Part shown: positions 1 through 8,159 of the stretch, one piece after another
Numbering within the stretch: the stretch's first letter is position 1
Layout: every line of letters starts with the position of its first letter
NCBI RefSeq assembly: GCF_009707865.1
Contig: NZ_WMBA01000016.1
Span: forward strand, 1 to 64,000
Direction: 5' to 3'
From: Amycolatopsis pithecellobii
GTDB lineage: Bacteria > Actinomycetota > Actinomycetes > Mycobacteriales > Pseudonocardiaceae
DNA: 64,000 nucleotides
The notes under the pieces: model-generated
What the model was told of the DNA's origin: nothing
The model's database searches: none
The model's input: the letters and a program-made list of their open reading frames with translations, nothing else
Made by a program: the position numbers and the translations under genes

Positions 1-16
1 GGCATGATCGGCGGCT

Positions 17-1027
17 GTGGATGTGCTGACCGGGACGACCGAGCGCCCGCGGGCCAAACGCCGCCGGGTCACCTCGGTCGAGGTGCTGTGCCTTGTGCTG
101 CTGGTCGCGATCCTCGCGCAGTCGTGGCTGCAGGACGTGCTGGACGTGCCCGCCCTGCGCACCGGCTCGACGATCTTTGTCGCGGTGTGCGTGCAGGCCC
201 TGCCGTTCCTCGTCCTCGGTGTCCTGATCAGTGGCGCGATCGCGGCGTTCGTGCCCGCGCGCGTGCTGCGGCGGGCGCTGCCCCGCAATCCGGCCGCGGC
301 GGTGGGCGTCGCCGGCCTCGCGGGTGTCGCGCTCCCCGGCTGTGAATGCGCCTCGGTTCCCGTCGCGCGGCGGCTGATGGGCCAGGGTGTGGCCCCGGCG
401 GCGGCGCTGACCTTCCTGCTCGCCGCGCCCGCCGTGAACCCGGTCGTGCTGGTGGCCACCGCGGTCGCGTTCCCCGGCAAACCCGAGATGGTGCTTGCCC
501 GTTTCCTCGGCTCACTCGCCACCGCCGTCGTGATGGGACTGCTGTGGGCGCGCTGGGGAAAGCTCGGCTGGATCGTCGAACGCGCGTTACAGCGGGCGCC
601 GGACCCCCACGGCAGCCGCTGGACGGCGTTCGCGGAGATCGCGCGCGCGGATCTCGTCGAGGCGGGCGGGTTTCTCGTGCTCGGCGCGCTGATTTCGGCT
701 GTACTCAACGTAATCGTGCCGCCGTCCTGGTTCGCGGTAGTGGGCGGGCAGCTTGTCCTGGGTGTCGTCGTGATGGCCGTGCTCGCGGTCGTGCTGGCCC
801 TGTGCAGTGAGGCGGACGCGTTCGTCGCGGCGTCCCTGACCGCCTTGCCGTTGCTGCCCAAGCTCGTGTTCCTGGTGGTCGGCCCCGCGGTCGACGTCAA
901 GCTTTTCGCTTTGCAGGCAGGCACTTTCGGCCGCTCGTTCGCGATCCGGTTCGCGCCGGTGACATTCCTCGTCGCGGTGTGCTGCGCGCTGGTCGCCGGC
1001 ACACTGCTGATCGGCGGCGCACGATGA
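17..1027 (+). CDS. UPF0718/DUF318-family membrane permease
   Basis: Polytopic membrane protein of 336 residues with about eight hydrophobic segments. It matches the UPF0718 (YraQ-like, DUF318) permease family. The family hallmark is visible near residues 110-145: a Cys-Glu-Cys segment (GCECASVPVARRL) followed by a Gly/Ala/Pro-rich helix ending in AAPAVNPVVL. The substrate is not established; relatives are often found with metal or metalloid genes. An in-frame TGA at 5-7 limits the start to GTG 17 or GTG 23. Its stop overlaps the next start by ATGA, so the two genes are translationally coupled. The zinc-type regulators just downstream make a metal-related role plausible, but that is inference. 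Confidence 0.85.
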   Translation: MDVLTGTTERPRAKRRRVTSVEVLCLVLLVAILAQSWLQDVLDVPALRTGSTIFVAVCVQALPFLVLGVLISGAIAAFVPARVLRRALPRNPAAAVGVAGLAGVALPGCECASVPVARRLMGQGVAPAAALTFLLAAPAVNPVVLVATAVAFPGKPEMVLARFLGSLATAVVMGLLWARWGKLGWIVERALQRAPDPHGSRWTAFAEIARADLVEAGGFLVLGALISAVLNVIVPPSWFAVVGGQLVLGVVVMAVLAVVLALCSEADAFVAASLTALPLLPKLVFLVVGPAVDVKLFALQAGTFGRSFAIRFAPVTFLVAVCCALVAGTLLIGGAR

Positions 1028-1716
1028 GGCGCGAGACGCAGAACGTGCTGCTCGTCCTGCTCGGCGGCGCCCTGTTGAAGATCGGTATCAACGGCGACTA
1101 CCTGCGTTACGTCAAGCCGTCCCAGCAGATCTGGATCATCGCCGGGGGAGCAGTGGTGGTCGTCCTCGGCGCCGTCGCCATCGTGCGGGACCTGCTCGCC
1201 CGCGGCCGTGAAACCGACGGACACCACCATGCGGCCCGCCCGGCGTGGCTGCTGCTTCTGCCGGTGCTCGCGGTGTTCCTCGTAGCGCCGCCCGCGCTCG
1301 GCTCGGATTCGGTGACCCGCACCGAGGCCCGCGCTCCCGCACAGGACCAGTCCGTGTTCCCGCCGCTGCCGCCCGGTGACGTGATCCCGTTGCCGCTCAC
1401 CGATTTCGTCACGCGCGCGGGCTGGGACCCCGGCGGCTCGCTCAACGACCGCACCGTGCGGCTGACCGGGTTCGTCACGCACACCGGCGATTCGGTGCTG
1501 CTCGCCCGCATGGTCATCACATGCTGCGCCGCCGACGCGTACCCCTTGAAGGTGCGCATGCGGGGGCTGCCGGCCGGCTACGAGAACGACACCTGGCTCG
1601 AGGTGACCGGGCGCGTCGTGCCCGGCACCGCCACGAAGGCCACCACGTTCACGCCGGATTTCGTGGTCGCCTCGGCGCGGCGTATCACCGCGCCCGCCGA
1701 CCCCTACGAGGACTGA
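1024..1716 (+). CDS. TIGR03943-family membrane protein, partner of the permease
   Basis: Protein of 230 residues with two hydrophobic segments near the N terminus (about residues 8-25 and 35-55), a His-rich linker (DGHHHAAR), a third membrane segment and an extracytoplasmic C-terminal domain. The C-terminal part reads like the TIGR03943/DUF1980 (YcgQ-like) family, whose members sit beside UPF0718 permeases. A conserved-looking motif ITCCAADAYPL is present. ATG 1024 is chosen because it overlaps the permease stop and directly precedes the hydrophobic start; an in-frame start upstream would lie deep inside the permease gene. The 3' end overlaps the convergent Fur-family gene by 13 bp. Function is not proven; metal handling together with the permease is the likely role. 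Confidence 0.8.
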   Translation: MRRETQNVLLVLLGGALLKIGINGDYLRYVKPSQQIWIIAGGAVVVVLGAVAIVRDLLARGRETDGHHHAARPAWLLLLPVLAVFLVAPPALGSDSVTRTEARAPAQDQSVFPPLPPGDVIPLPLTDFVTRAGWDPGGSLNDRTVRLTGFVTHTGDSVLLARMVITCCAADAYPLKVRMRGLPAGYENDTWLEVTGRVVPGTATKATTFTPDFVVASARRITAPADPYED

Positions 1717-2117
1717 GCGGCGCAGGAGGAGCAGGTGCCGATGATCTCGACGGTGTGTGTGATCTCCGAAAACCCGTGCCCGGTCGCGATTTTCTCCGCC
1801 CAGCGTTCCACTGCGGGCCCTTCGACCTCGACGGTCCGCCCGCAGTGCCGGCACACGAGATGATGGTGGTGGTGCGAGGAGCAGCGCCGGTAGACCGCCT
1901 CGCCGCTGTCCGTGCGCAGCACGTCGACCTCACCGGCGTCCGACAGCGACTGCAGCGTGCGATACACCGTGGTCAGCCCGATCCCGTCCCCGCGGCGGCG
2001 CAGCTCGTCGTGCAGATCCTGGGCCGACCGGAAGTCGTCGATCTCCGCGAGCAGTTCGACCACGGCCGAGCGCTGCTTCGTCGACCGGCGGCCAGGTACC
2101 GCCGCGACCTTGCTCAT
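1704..2117 (-). CDS. zur: Fur-family transcriptional regulator, probably Zur
   Basis: DNA-binding metalloregulator of 137 residues, normal for Fur-family proteins. The N-terminal winged helix (KQRSAVVELL ... TTVYRTLQSL) is followed by the His-rich metal region SSHHHHHLVC and two CxxC pairs (CRHC, CSSC) that form the structural zinc site. Zur is preferred over Fur because the gene follows an ArsR/SmtB-type regulator and lies beside glyS, as in the mycobacterial smtB-zur(furB)-glyS arrangement. Zur represses zinc uptake and alternative ribosomal protein genes when zinc is bound. Its start overlaps the stop of the upstream regulator gene by 4 bp, indicating a two-gene operon. Confidence 0.88.
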   Translation of the reverse strand: MSKVAAVPGRRSTKQRSAVVELLAEIDDFRSAQDLHDELRRRGDGIGLTTVYRTLQSLSDAGEVDVLRTDSGEAVYRRCSSHHHHHLVCRHCGRTVEVEGPAVERWAEKIATGHGFSEITHTVEIIGTCSSCAAQSS

Positions 2118-2470
2118 GCATCCTCCTGAACGTGTGCCACCGCGTCCACCACGATATGCGCCAGATGATCGTCGACCAGCCGGTACTCGACCTCACGGCC
2201 GCGGCGTTCCCCGTACACCACCCCGGCCGCTTTGAGCACCCGCAGGTGCTGGCTGATCAGTGGCTGCGCGACGTCGAGGGCGTCGACCAGTTCGTGCACA
2301 CAGCGCGGCGCGTCGCGCAACTGCAGCACGATCGCGATCCGCACCGGCGCGGCGAGCGCCCGCAGCAGTTCCCCGGCCCCGGCCAGTGCCGTGGCTGACG
2401 GAACCGGCGTGCCGGGCTTGACCGGGCCGTCCGAGTGCACCTCGCCAGGCGCCGGGCGCACCGCCGTCAT
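2114..2470 (-). CDS. ArsR/SmtB-family metal-responsive repressor
   Basis: Winged-helix repressor of 118 residues. The recognition region VHELVDALDVAQPLISQHLRVLKAAGVV and the wing (GERRGREVEYRL) are typical of the ArsR/SmtB family, and the His/Asp-rich C-terminal helix (DDHLAHIVVDAVAHVQED) resembles the alpha-5 zinc site of SmtB-type sensors. ATG 2470 is chosen because GGAG lies 6-8 bases upstream; a longer in-frame start lacks such a site. It is the first gene of an operon with zur. In mycobacteria the equivalent SmtB represses its own operon and is released by zinc, so zur is induced in zinc excess. That logic is carried over from the family and not shown here. Confidence 0.87.
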   Translation of the reverse strand: MTAVRPAPGEVHSDGPVKPGTPVPSATALAGAGELLRALAAPVRIAIVLQLRDAPRCVHELVDALDVAQPLISQHLRVLKAAGVVYGERRGREVEYRLVDDHLAHIVVDAVAHVQEDA

Positions 2471-2613
2471 GTCGATCTCCAGCCTCTCGTTCCCCGTCGA
2501 TCTCCAGTCTAGTGGGCCCCGGTTGCTTGACACCTGGCGTCGAGCAACCGCGTAGCGGCCGATAGTCTTGACGGACAGCCAGTCAGTATTTCCGCAGCTA
2601 TGGAGAGCGTGGA

Positions 2614-4002
2614 GTGCCCGCCAACACGATTGAGACCGTCGTCAGCTTGTGCAAGCGCCGTGGCTTCGTCTTCCCGAGCGGGGAGATCTACGGCGGTACC
2701 CGGTCGGCGTGGGACTACGGACCGCTCGGGGTCGAACTCAAGGAGAACGTCAAGCGCCAATGGTGGAAGACCATGGTGCAAAGCCGCGACGACGTCGTGG
2801 GCCTGGACTCCTCGGTGATCCTGCCTCGCAAGGTGTGGGAGGCCTCGGGGCATGTCGAGGCGTTCGTCGACCCGCTGGTGGAATGCCTGTCGTGTCACCG
2901 CCGCTTCCGGGCGGACCACCTGGCGGAGGAGTACGCCGAGCGCACCGGCAAGGCGATCGCGGAGAACGACCTGTCGGATGTGCCGTGCCCCAACTGCGGC
3001 ACGCGCGGCCAGTACACCGCGCCGCGTAGCTTCAACGGCCTGCTCAAGACCTACCTCGGCCCGGTGGAGAGCGAGGAGGGCCTGCATTATCTGCGCCCGG
3101 AAACCGCGCAGGGCATCTTCGTCAACTTCCTCAACGTGCAGACCACCTCGCGCAAGAAGCCGCCGTTCGGCATCGGCCAGGTCGGCAAGTCCTTCCGCAA
3201 CGAGATCACCCCGGGCAACTTCATCTTCCGCACGCGTGAGTTCGAGCAGATGGAGATGGAGTTCTTCGTCGAGCCGGGCGAGGACGAGACCTGGCACCAG
3301 TACTGGATCGACCTGCGCACCGACTGGTACACCGACCTCGGGATCAAGCGGGAAAACTTGCGCCACTACGAGCATCCCAAGGAGAAGCTGTCCCACTACT
3401 CGAAGCGCACCGTCGACATCGAGTACCGGTTCCAGTTCTCCTCCGGCCAGGAATGGGGTGAACTCGAAGGCATCGCGAACCGCACCGACTTCGACCTCAC
3501 CACGCACTCGAACCACTCCGGCGTGGATCTGTCCTATTTCGACCAGACCACCGGCCAGCGGTACCGGCCGTTCGTGATCGAGCCGGCCGCGGGTGTCGGC
3601 CGTCCGATGATGGCCTTCCTGCTCGACGCCTACACCGAGGACGAGGTCCCGAACGCCAAGGGCGGCACGGACAAGCGGGTCGTGCTGAAACTGGACTACC
3701 GGCTCGCGCCGTACAAGGTCGCGGTGCTTCCCTTGTCCCGCAACGCGGATCTGACCCCGAAGGCGAAGGACCTCGCGGCGGCGCTGCGCCGGAACTGGAG
3801 CGTCGACTTCGACGACGCCGGGTCGATCGGCAAGCGCTACCGCCGCCAGGAGGAGATCGGCACGCCGTTCTGCGTGACCGTCGACTTCGACTCGCTGGAG
3901 GACAACGCGGTCACGGTCCGGGAGCGCGACACGATGGCACAGGAGCGGGTGGCGCTGGACAAGGTGGAGACCTACCTGGCGAGCCGCCTGCTCGGCTGCT
4001 GA
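2614..4002 (+). CDS. glyS: Glycyl-tRNA synthetase, class II, dimeric type
   Basis: Charges tRNA-Gly with glycine in the cytoplasm. The 462-residue length fits the single-chain alpha2 enzyme. Class II motifs are visible: motif 2 with [10 protein letters not shown] near residues 191-200 and motif 3 around [13 protein letters not shown] four-cysteine zinc cluster (CLSC ... CPNC) lies near residues 94-130. GTG 2614 gives the usual N terminus ([17 protein letters not shown]). It is divergent from the SmtB/Zur operon with about 140 bp between, a neighbourhood conserved in actinobacteria. A strong hairpin follows the stop. Confidence 0.97.
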   Translation: MPANTIETVVSLCKRRGFVFPSGEIYGGTRSAWDYGPLGVELKENVKRQWWKTMVQSRDDVVGLDSSVILPRKVWEASGHVEAFVDPLVECLSCHRRFRADHLAEEYAERTGKAIAENDLSDVPCPNCGTRGQYTAPRSFNGLLKTYLGPVESEEGLHYLRPETAQGIFVNFLNVQTTSRKKPPFGIGQVGKSFRNEITPGNFIFRTREFEQMEMEFFVEPGEDETWHQYWIDLRTDWYTDLGIKRENLRHYEHPKEKLSHYSKRTVDIEYRFQFSSGQEWGELEGIANRTDFDLTTHSNHSGVDLSYFDQTTGQRYRPFVIEPAAGVGRPMMAFLLDAYTEDEVPNAKGGTDKRVVLKLDYRLAPYKVAVLPLSRNADLTPKAKDLAAALRRNWSVDFDDAGSIGKRYRRQEEIGTPFCVTVDFDSLEDNAVTVRERDTMAQERVALDKVETYLASRLLGC

Positions 4003-4008
4003 CTCGGG

Positions 4009-4035
4009 GGCCCTGGCTCGCGCGGGGCCAGGGCC
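4009..4035. terminator. Bidirectional hairpin terminator between glyS and vapC
   Basis: Perfect 9-bp inverted repeat GGCCCTGGC / GCCAGGGCC with a 9-base loop, just after the glyS stop and just before the 3' end of the convergent PIN-domain gene, followed by a short T run on the plus strand. It can serve both genes. Confidence 0.7.
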
Positions 4036-4038
4036 GTT

Positions 4039-4455
4039 TCAGCGGGACGGCTGGGCCGGAATCGTGGGCAGCAGGTCCACGACGTCGGCGTGCAGTGTCG
4101 CGAGACCTTGATCGAAGGTCACCAGCCGGCCGGCGTTGATTCGTGCGAGGTGCGCGAGGTAAGCGTCCGTGACCTGGCGATGGCCGAGGATGCCGTTCAT
4201 GGGCACCTCGCCGTAGGTGATGGAGTCAGGCCAGAATTCATGCCGGTCGCCGGCCTCGATCAAGCCCAGCAGGGCTTGCGCGTCGTCCGCTGTCTGCCCT
4301 TCGCGGATCAGCAGCCGCACGAGGCTTCCTTGCGTGATCGGGCAGGTGGCGAACGGGTCGGCGGAGCCGGCGAACCACGTCTCGGCAGCGGCATGGTGCA
4401 CGTGGTCGTCGACCACGAGGGCAATGAGGACGTTCGCATCGAGGAGTGTCGTCAC
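4039..4455 (-). CDS. vapC: VapC-like PIN-domain toxin
   Basis: PIN-domain ribonuclease of 138 residues. The first metal-binding Asp sits in LLDANVLIALV (Asp6), with further acidic positions in QVTDAYLAHLA and VTFDQGL, as in VapC proteins. Such toxins cleave specific tRNA or rRNA sites when released from their antitoxin. The start overlaps the upstream antitoxin stop by 4 bp (ATGA), the classic antitoxin-toxin order. It ends against the shared terminator with glyS. Confidence 0.88.
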   Translation of the reverse strand: MTTLLDANVLIALVVDDHVHHAAAETWFAGSADPFATCPITQGSLVRLLIREGQTADDAQALLGLIEAGDRHEFWPDSITYGEVPMNGILGHRQVTDAYLAHLARINAGRLVTFDQGLATLHADVVDLLPTIPAQPSR

Positions 4456-4676
4456 TCGTCGTCCAGTGATCGGACATCGTCGGTCGTGATGACCTTGCCA
4501 AGTCGGATCACGGGCAGTCCGGTGCGTGAGCTTCGCGCGGCCGGAGCCGCCTTACCTTGGCGGAGACCGCGTTGCATAAGTTCGGCGACGACCTCACTGA
4601 GCGTGCGTGAAGTATCGCGAGCTAGCGAGAGAGCCTGTCGGTGCAGGTCATCAGGCAGGTCGACCGTGGTCCGCAT
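4452..4676 (-). CDS. vapB: VapB-like ribbon-helix-helix antitoxin
   Basis: Small protein of 74 residues. The N terminus (RTTVDLPDDLHRQALSLA) is a ribbon-helix-helix DNA-binding fold, and the C-terminal tail (PVIRLGKVITTDDVRSLDDE) is the extended acidic segment that wraps and inhibits a PIN toxin. GATGAGGG lies just upstream of ATG 4676 as ribosome binding site, and TTAAGAT ahead of it could be the -10 box. The protein would also bind and repress this promoter, as other VapB proteins do. Confidence 0.87.
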   Translation of the reverse strand: MRTTVDLPDDLHRQALSLARDTSRTLSEVVAELMQRGLRQGKAAPAARSSRTGLPVIRLGKVITTDDVRSLDDE

Positions 4677-4706
4677 GCCCTCATCTTAACATCGGTGCAT
4701 CAAGAT

Positions 4707-4731
4707 GCGCCCCGGGTCGAGCCCGGGGCGC
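4707..4731 (-). terminator. Hairpin after the AhpD-like gene
   Basis: Perfect 10-bp GC-rich stem GCGCCCCGGG / CCCGGGGCGC with a 5-base loop, directly downstream of the minus-strand gene that stops at 4741 and upstream of the VapBC promoter. It likely insulates the toxin-antitoxin pair. Confidence 0.6.
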
Positions 4732-4740
4732 GCATCCGGC

Positions 4741-5214
4741 TCAGCCCAGCTGGCCGGGCTGATAATCCCCGGCGGGCTGCTGGATGATGACGTTCAGCCG
4801 GTTGTAGGTGTTGATGAGCGCGATGATCGCCACCAGCGCGGAGAGCTGCTCGTCGTCGTAGTGCTTGGCCGCGTTGGCCCAGGCGTCGTCGGTGACACCG
4901 CCGGCCGCGTCCGCGATGCGGGTGCCCTGCTCCGCCAGTTCCAGCGCGGCGCGCTCGGCTTCGGTGAAGACCGTCGCCTCCCGCCAGGTCGCGACCAGGT
5001 TCAACCGCGTCTGGGTTTCCCCCGCGGCCGTGGCGTCCTTGGTGTGCATGTCGGTGCAGAAGGCGCAGCCGTTGATCTGACTGGCCCGGATCTTCACCAG
5101 TTCCTGTGTCGAGGCCGGGAGCGACGTCTGCGACAGCAGCTGCCCCGCCGCGTTGATGTGCTTCACGAACTTGGCCGCGAACGGGCTGGCGAACACGTTC
5201 AGGCGGGCTTCCAT
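4741..5214 (-). CDS. Carboxymuconolactone decarboxylase/AhpD-family protein
   Basis: Protein of 157 residues with the AhpD-like redox signature NGCAFCTDMHTKDA (CxxC followed by His), seen in alkylhydroperoxidase-type disulfide proteins. It probably acts in cytosolic peroxide or thiol chemistry; the substrate is unknown. ATG 5214 is chosen over an earlier GTG because AAAGGAG lies 8 bases upstream. Its promoter region carries TGTCACA-N16-CGTC, the motif expected for ECF41 sigma factors, and such a sigma factor is encoded at 14.8-15.8 kb. ECF41 factors are known for genomic linkage to exactly this kind of gene. Confidence 0.9.
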   Translation of the reverse strand: MEARLNVFASPFAAKFVKHINAAGQLLSQTSLPASTQELVKIRASQINGCAFCTDMHTKDATAAGETQTRLNLVATWREATVFTEAERAALELAEQGTRIADAAGGVTDDAWANAAKHYDDEQLSALVAIIALINTYNRLNVIIQQPAGDYQPGQLG

Positions 5215-5252
5215 GGTCGAACTCCTTTGCTTGCCGATGCTGACACCCACCT

Positions 5253-5279
5253 GACGCGACGGCGCCGGAGAATGTGACA
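5253..5279 (-). promoter_or_regulatory. ECF41-type promoter for the AhpD-like gene
   Basis: On the minus strand TGTCACA (5279-5273) is followed by 16 bases and CGTC (5256-5253), about 40 bases ahead of ATG 5214. This agrees in sequence and spacing with the site at 14240-14266. The published ECF41 promoter consensus has TGTCACA at -35 and CGTC at -10. Confidence 0.72.
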
Positions 5280-5297
5280 GGCCATGACACCTGTCAC
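5274..5297. promoter_or_regulatory. Inverted repeat in the divergent AhpD-like/ABC region
   Basis: Perfect 8-bp arms GTGACAGG / CCTGTCAC separated by 8 bases, in the divergent gap between the AhpD-like gene and the ABC transporter. The left arm is part of the ECF41 -35 box for the minus-strand gene. The right arm gives TGTCACG-N16-CGGC on the plus strand, a weaker match facing the transporter. It may be a two-way promoter or a repressor site. Confidence 0.45.
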
Positions 5298-5356
5298 GGG
5301 CAGGTCATGACGGGCGGCCTGCACGGCGAGGCACTCCCGGCGGGAGAGTCGGTGGC

Positions 5357-6286
5357 ATGAACACAAGCTCTCCCGTCCGCGACGCGGCGGTCACGGCCGG
5401 AGCCGCGGTGCGGCTTACCGGCCTGCGGAAGTCCTACGGCGAGGTGCGCGCGGTCGACGGCATCGACCTGACGATCGCGCCCGGCGAGGTGGTGGCCCTG
5501 CTCGGCCCCAATGGCGCCGGGAAATCCACCACCGTCGACATGATCCTCGGGCTGAGCAAACCCGACACCGGGGATGTCACGGTGTTCGGCTCGTCGCCCG
5601 CCGAAGCGGTCAAGGCCGGCAGCATCGGGGCGATGCTTCAGGGCGGCGCGCTGCTCGACGACGCGACGGTCGGTGAGATGGTCACCATGGTCGCGTCGCT
5701 GCACCGGAACCCGATGCCGGTCAGGGAAGCCCTCTCCCGCGCCGGGATCGAGGATCTCGCCAACCGGCGCGGCAACAAGCTTTCCGGCGGCCAGAAGCAA
5801 CGCGCGCGGTTCGCTGTCGCGCTCGTGTCCGATCCGGACCTGCTGCTGCTTGACGAGCCGACCGCGGCGATGGATGTCGCGAGCCGCCGCGAGTTCTGGC
5901 GGTCGATGCAGGCGTTCACCGATTCCGGACGCACCGTCATGTTCGCGACGCATTATCTCGAAGAGGCCGAGGAATTCGCCGACCGCGTCGTGCTGATGCG
6001 GTCCGGGCGGATCGTCGCGGACGGTTCCGTCGCGCAGGTCCGGGCGCTCGCCGGTGGCCGCACGCTGCGGGCGGTGGTGCCGGGTGCGACCGGCGACGCG
6101 ATCGCGAACCTGCCGTGTGTCACCGAATTCCGGCTCCGTGGCGGGCAGATCGCCGTCTCCAGCAGTGATTCCGACAAGACCCTGCGCGCGTTGCTGACCG
6201 CGTACCCGGACGCGCACGACATCGAGATCACCGCGGTCGGCCTCGAAGGCGCGTTCCTCACCCTGACTTCCGAGGAGCAAGAATGA
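5357..6286 (+). CDS. ABC transporter ATP-binding protein
   Basis: ATPase of 309 residues for an ABC-2 type exporter. Walker A GPNGAGKST is near residues 50-58, the signature LSGGQKQR near 140, and Walker B LLLLDEPT near 158; the H-loop is in FATHYLEEAEEF. The C-terminal 80 residues are the usual accessory domain of drug and daunorubicin-type exporters. It overlaps the permease gene by 4 bp, and the histidine kinase and response regulator follow in the same run. That arrangement is typical of exporters switched on by cell-envelope or lipid stress. Confidence 0.95.
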   Translation: MNTSSPVRDAAVTAGAAVRLTGLRKSYGEVRAVDGIDLTIAPGEVVALLGPNGAGKSTTVDMILGLSKPDTGDVTVFGSSPAEAVKAGSIGAMLQGGALLDDATVGEMVTMVASLHRNPMPVREALSRAGIEDLANRRGNKLSGGQKQRARFAVALVSDPDLLLLDEPTAAMDVASRREFWRSMQAFTDSGRTVMFATHYLEEAEEFADRVVLMRSGRIVADGSVAQVRALAGGRTLRAVVPGATGDAIANLPCVTEFRLRGGQIAVSSSDSDKTLRALLTAYPDAHDIEITAVGLEGAFLTLTSEEQE

Positions 6287-7008
6287 GCGTCAAGTTTCTG
6301 GCACTGGAGATCCGGCGGATGCTGCGCTCGCCGCGGTTCCTGATCTTCACCGTGGGCTTCCCGGTCCTGCTTTTCCTGTTGTACGTAGGCATTTTCGCGA
6401 AGGACCCGGCCACGAAGGCCATCCTGATGGTGAGCATGACCTCGTTCGGTGCGATGGCGTCGGCGCTGTTCACCGGGACCCGCGTCGCGCTGGAGCGCGC
6501 GTCGGGCTGGCAGCGTCAGCTTCGGCTGACCCCGTTGTCCGGCCCGGGGTACCTGACCGCGAAGGCCGCCACCGGCATGACGCTGGCACTCGCGCCCGTG
6601 ATCCTCGTGCCGGTGGTCGCCGCCGTCGGCGAGGGGGTCTCACTCGACGCGTCGGGCTGGCTGCGGGCCACCCTGGGGGTGTGGCTCGCAGCCATCCCGT
6701 TCGCCCTGATCGGCTTGCTCATCGGGCAGATCGGCACGGCGGACTCGACGCAGCCGATCACGCAGCTGGTGATGCTCCCGATGGCGCTGCTGGGCGGGAT
6801 ATTCATCCCGGTCGACTCGATGCCGCACTGGCTGCTCAACATCGCGCAGGTGCTGCCGAGCTACCGGATGGGCCAGATCGGGCGTGGCGCGATCACCCCG
6901 GATCTGGCCACCGGTCTCGGCAAGGATGTGCTGGTACTGGCCGTGTGGACGCTCGTGCTCTCGTTCGTGGTGGTGCGGCGTTACCGTAAGGACTCGGCCC
7001 GGGTGTGA
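6283..7008 (+). CDS. ABC-2 type transporter permease
   Basis: Integral membrane protein of 241 residues with six hydrophobic segments, matching ABC-2 family permeases (YadH/daunorubicin-resistance type). The segment LGGIFIPVDSMPHWLLNIAQVLPSYRM is the conserved ABC-2 region before the last helix. It partners the preceding ATPase; the exported substrate cannot be read from sequence. The start overlaps the ATPase stop (ATGA) and its stop lies at the start of the kinase gene, so the four genes form one operon. Confidence 0.93.
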   Translation: MSVKFLALEIRRMLRSPRFLIFTVGFPVLLFLLYVGIFAKDPATKAILMVSMTSFGAMASALFTGTRVALERASGWQRQLRLTPLSGPGYLTAKAATGMTLALAPVILVPVVAAVGEGVSLDASGWLRATLGVWLAAIPFALIGLLIGQIGTADSTQPITQLVMLPMALLGGIFIPVDSMPHWLLNIAQVLPSYRMGQIGRGAITPDLATGLGKDVLVLAVWTLVLSFVVVRRYRKDSARV

Positions 7009-8159
7009 CGGAGGGGAACGTGGCGGACCGACGGGACAGGCGCGACTGGTGGCGCGACGAGATTACCGGCGGGCCCCGGGACCGGTACTTCAAGTACCGG
7101 TGGCCGCTGGCGGCGGTGGTTTTCCTGCTGCCGATCCTGCTTCCGGCGATTCGGCACGCGAACACCCCCGCCGGGATCCTCGAGCTGGTCCTGGTCATTG
7201 TCTACGGGGCGAGTTACGTGGTCTTCCCGATGCTGTTCTTCCCGAAGCGGCCGCTGGCGGTGAAGCTGGCCTACGCGGTGGGCATCCTGGCGCTGGGCTG
7301 GCTGACCATGCTCGTGGTCGTCGACGGCAACGTGTTCGTGCTGCTGTACGCGCTGGCCATCCTCGCGTTCGGGTTGCCGCCGGGCTGGGCGTTGCTGTTC
7401 GACGGGCTGTCGCTGGGTGTGGCGTGGCTTCTGGTCTGGCTCCACGTCGGTGCGCACGGTTCGCTGGGCGACGTCGGCACGTTGCTCGGGATCACCACGG
7501 CGATGTTCTCCAGCGCCAGGCTGATCAAGACCGTGCGGCGGTTGCGGGCGGCGAACGAGGAGATCGCCACGCTCGCGGTCAGTGCGGAACGGGAGCGGCT
7601 GGCCAGGGACCTGCACGACATTCTCGGCCACAGCCTCACCACCATCACGGTGAAAGCCGGGCTGGCGCGGCGGATGCTGGAAAGCGGTCAGGAACCCGGC
7701 CGCGCGGCCGCCGAGATCCACGAGGTCGAAGGCCTGGCGCGCAGTGCGCTCGCCGATGTGCGGGCGACCGTCTCGGACTACCGCGAGGTGTCGCTGTCGG
7801 CGGAGCTGATGGGGGCGCGCGCGGCGCTGCGGGCGGCGGAGATCGACGCGGACCTGCCGCACGCGGTGGACAACGTGCGGCCCGATCTGCAGCAGGCTTT
7901 CGGTTACGTACTCAGGGAAGCGGTCACGAACGTGCTGCGGCATTCGGGCGCCAGACACGTGAAGGTGCGCTTCGGGAAGACGTGGCTGGACATCGAGGAC
8001 GACGGTGTGGGTGCGTCCGCGGATGCGTGCGGGAACGGGTTGCGCGGGCTTGCCGAACGGCTGGGGAAGCTGGGCGGCACAGTGCACGCGGAACCCCGTC
8101 CCGGTGGTGGTTTCCTGCTGCGGGCGGAAGTCCGCCCGGCGCTGGAGATCGCGTCGTGA
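7005..8159 (+). CDS. Sensor histidine kinase, DesK-like (HisKA_3)
   Basis: Membrane sensor kinase of up to 384 residues. The N-terminal third holds four or five membrane helices with almost no extracellular loop, as in DesK/LiaS kinases that sense membrane state. The phosphoacceptor His is in RLARDLHDILGHSLTTI, with the ATP-binding N box REAVTNVLRHSGA and G box in NGLRGLAERLG. GTG 7005 overlaps the permease stop; GTG 7020, preceded closely by GGAGGGG, is an alternative five residues shorter. It probably controls the ABC exporter through the next gene. Confidence 0.93.
   Translation: MTEGNVADRRDRRDWWRDEITGGPRDRYFKYRWPLAAVVFLLPILLPAIRHANTPAGILELVLVIVYGASYVVFPMLFFPKRPLAVKLAYAVGILALGWLTMLVVVDGNVFVLLYALAILAFGLPPGWALLFDGLSLGVAWLLVWLHVGAHGSLGDVGTLLGITTAMFSSARLIKTVRRLRAANEEIATLAVSAERERLARDLHDILGHSLTTITVKAGLARRMLESGQEPGRAAAEIHEVEGLARSALADVRATVSDYREVSLSAELMGARAALRAAEIDADLPHAVDNVRPDLQQAFGYVLREAVTNVLRHSGARHVKVRFGKTWLDIEDDGVGASADACGNGLRGLAERLGKLGGTVHAEPRPGGGFLLRAEVRPALEIAS

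Noticed and set aside
4039-4676. VapBC as part of a defence island
   Set aside because: It is a common two-gene toxin-antitoxin module in a housekeeping neighbourhood with its own terminators; no other defence genes are adjacent.
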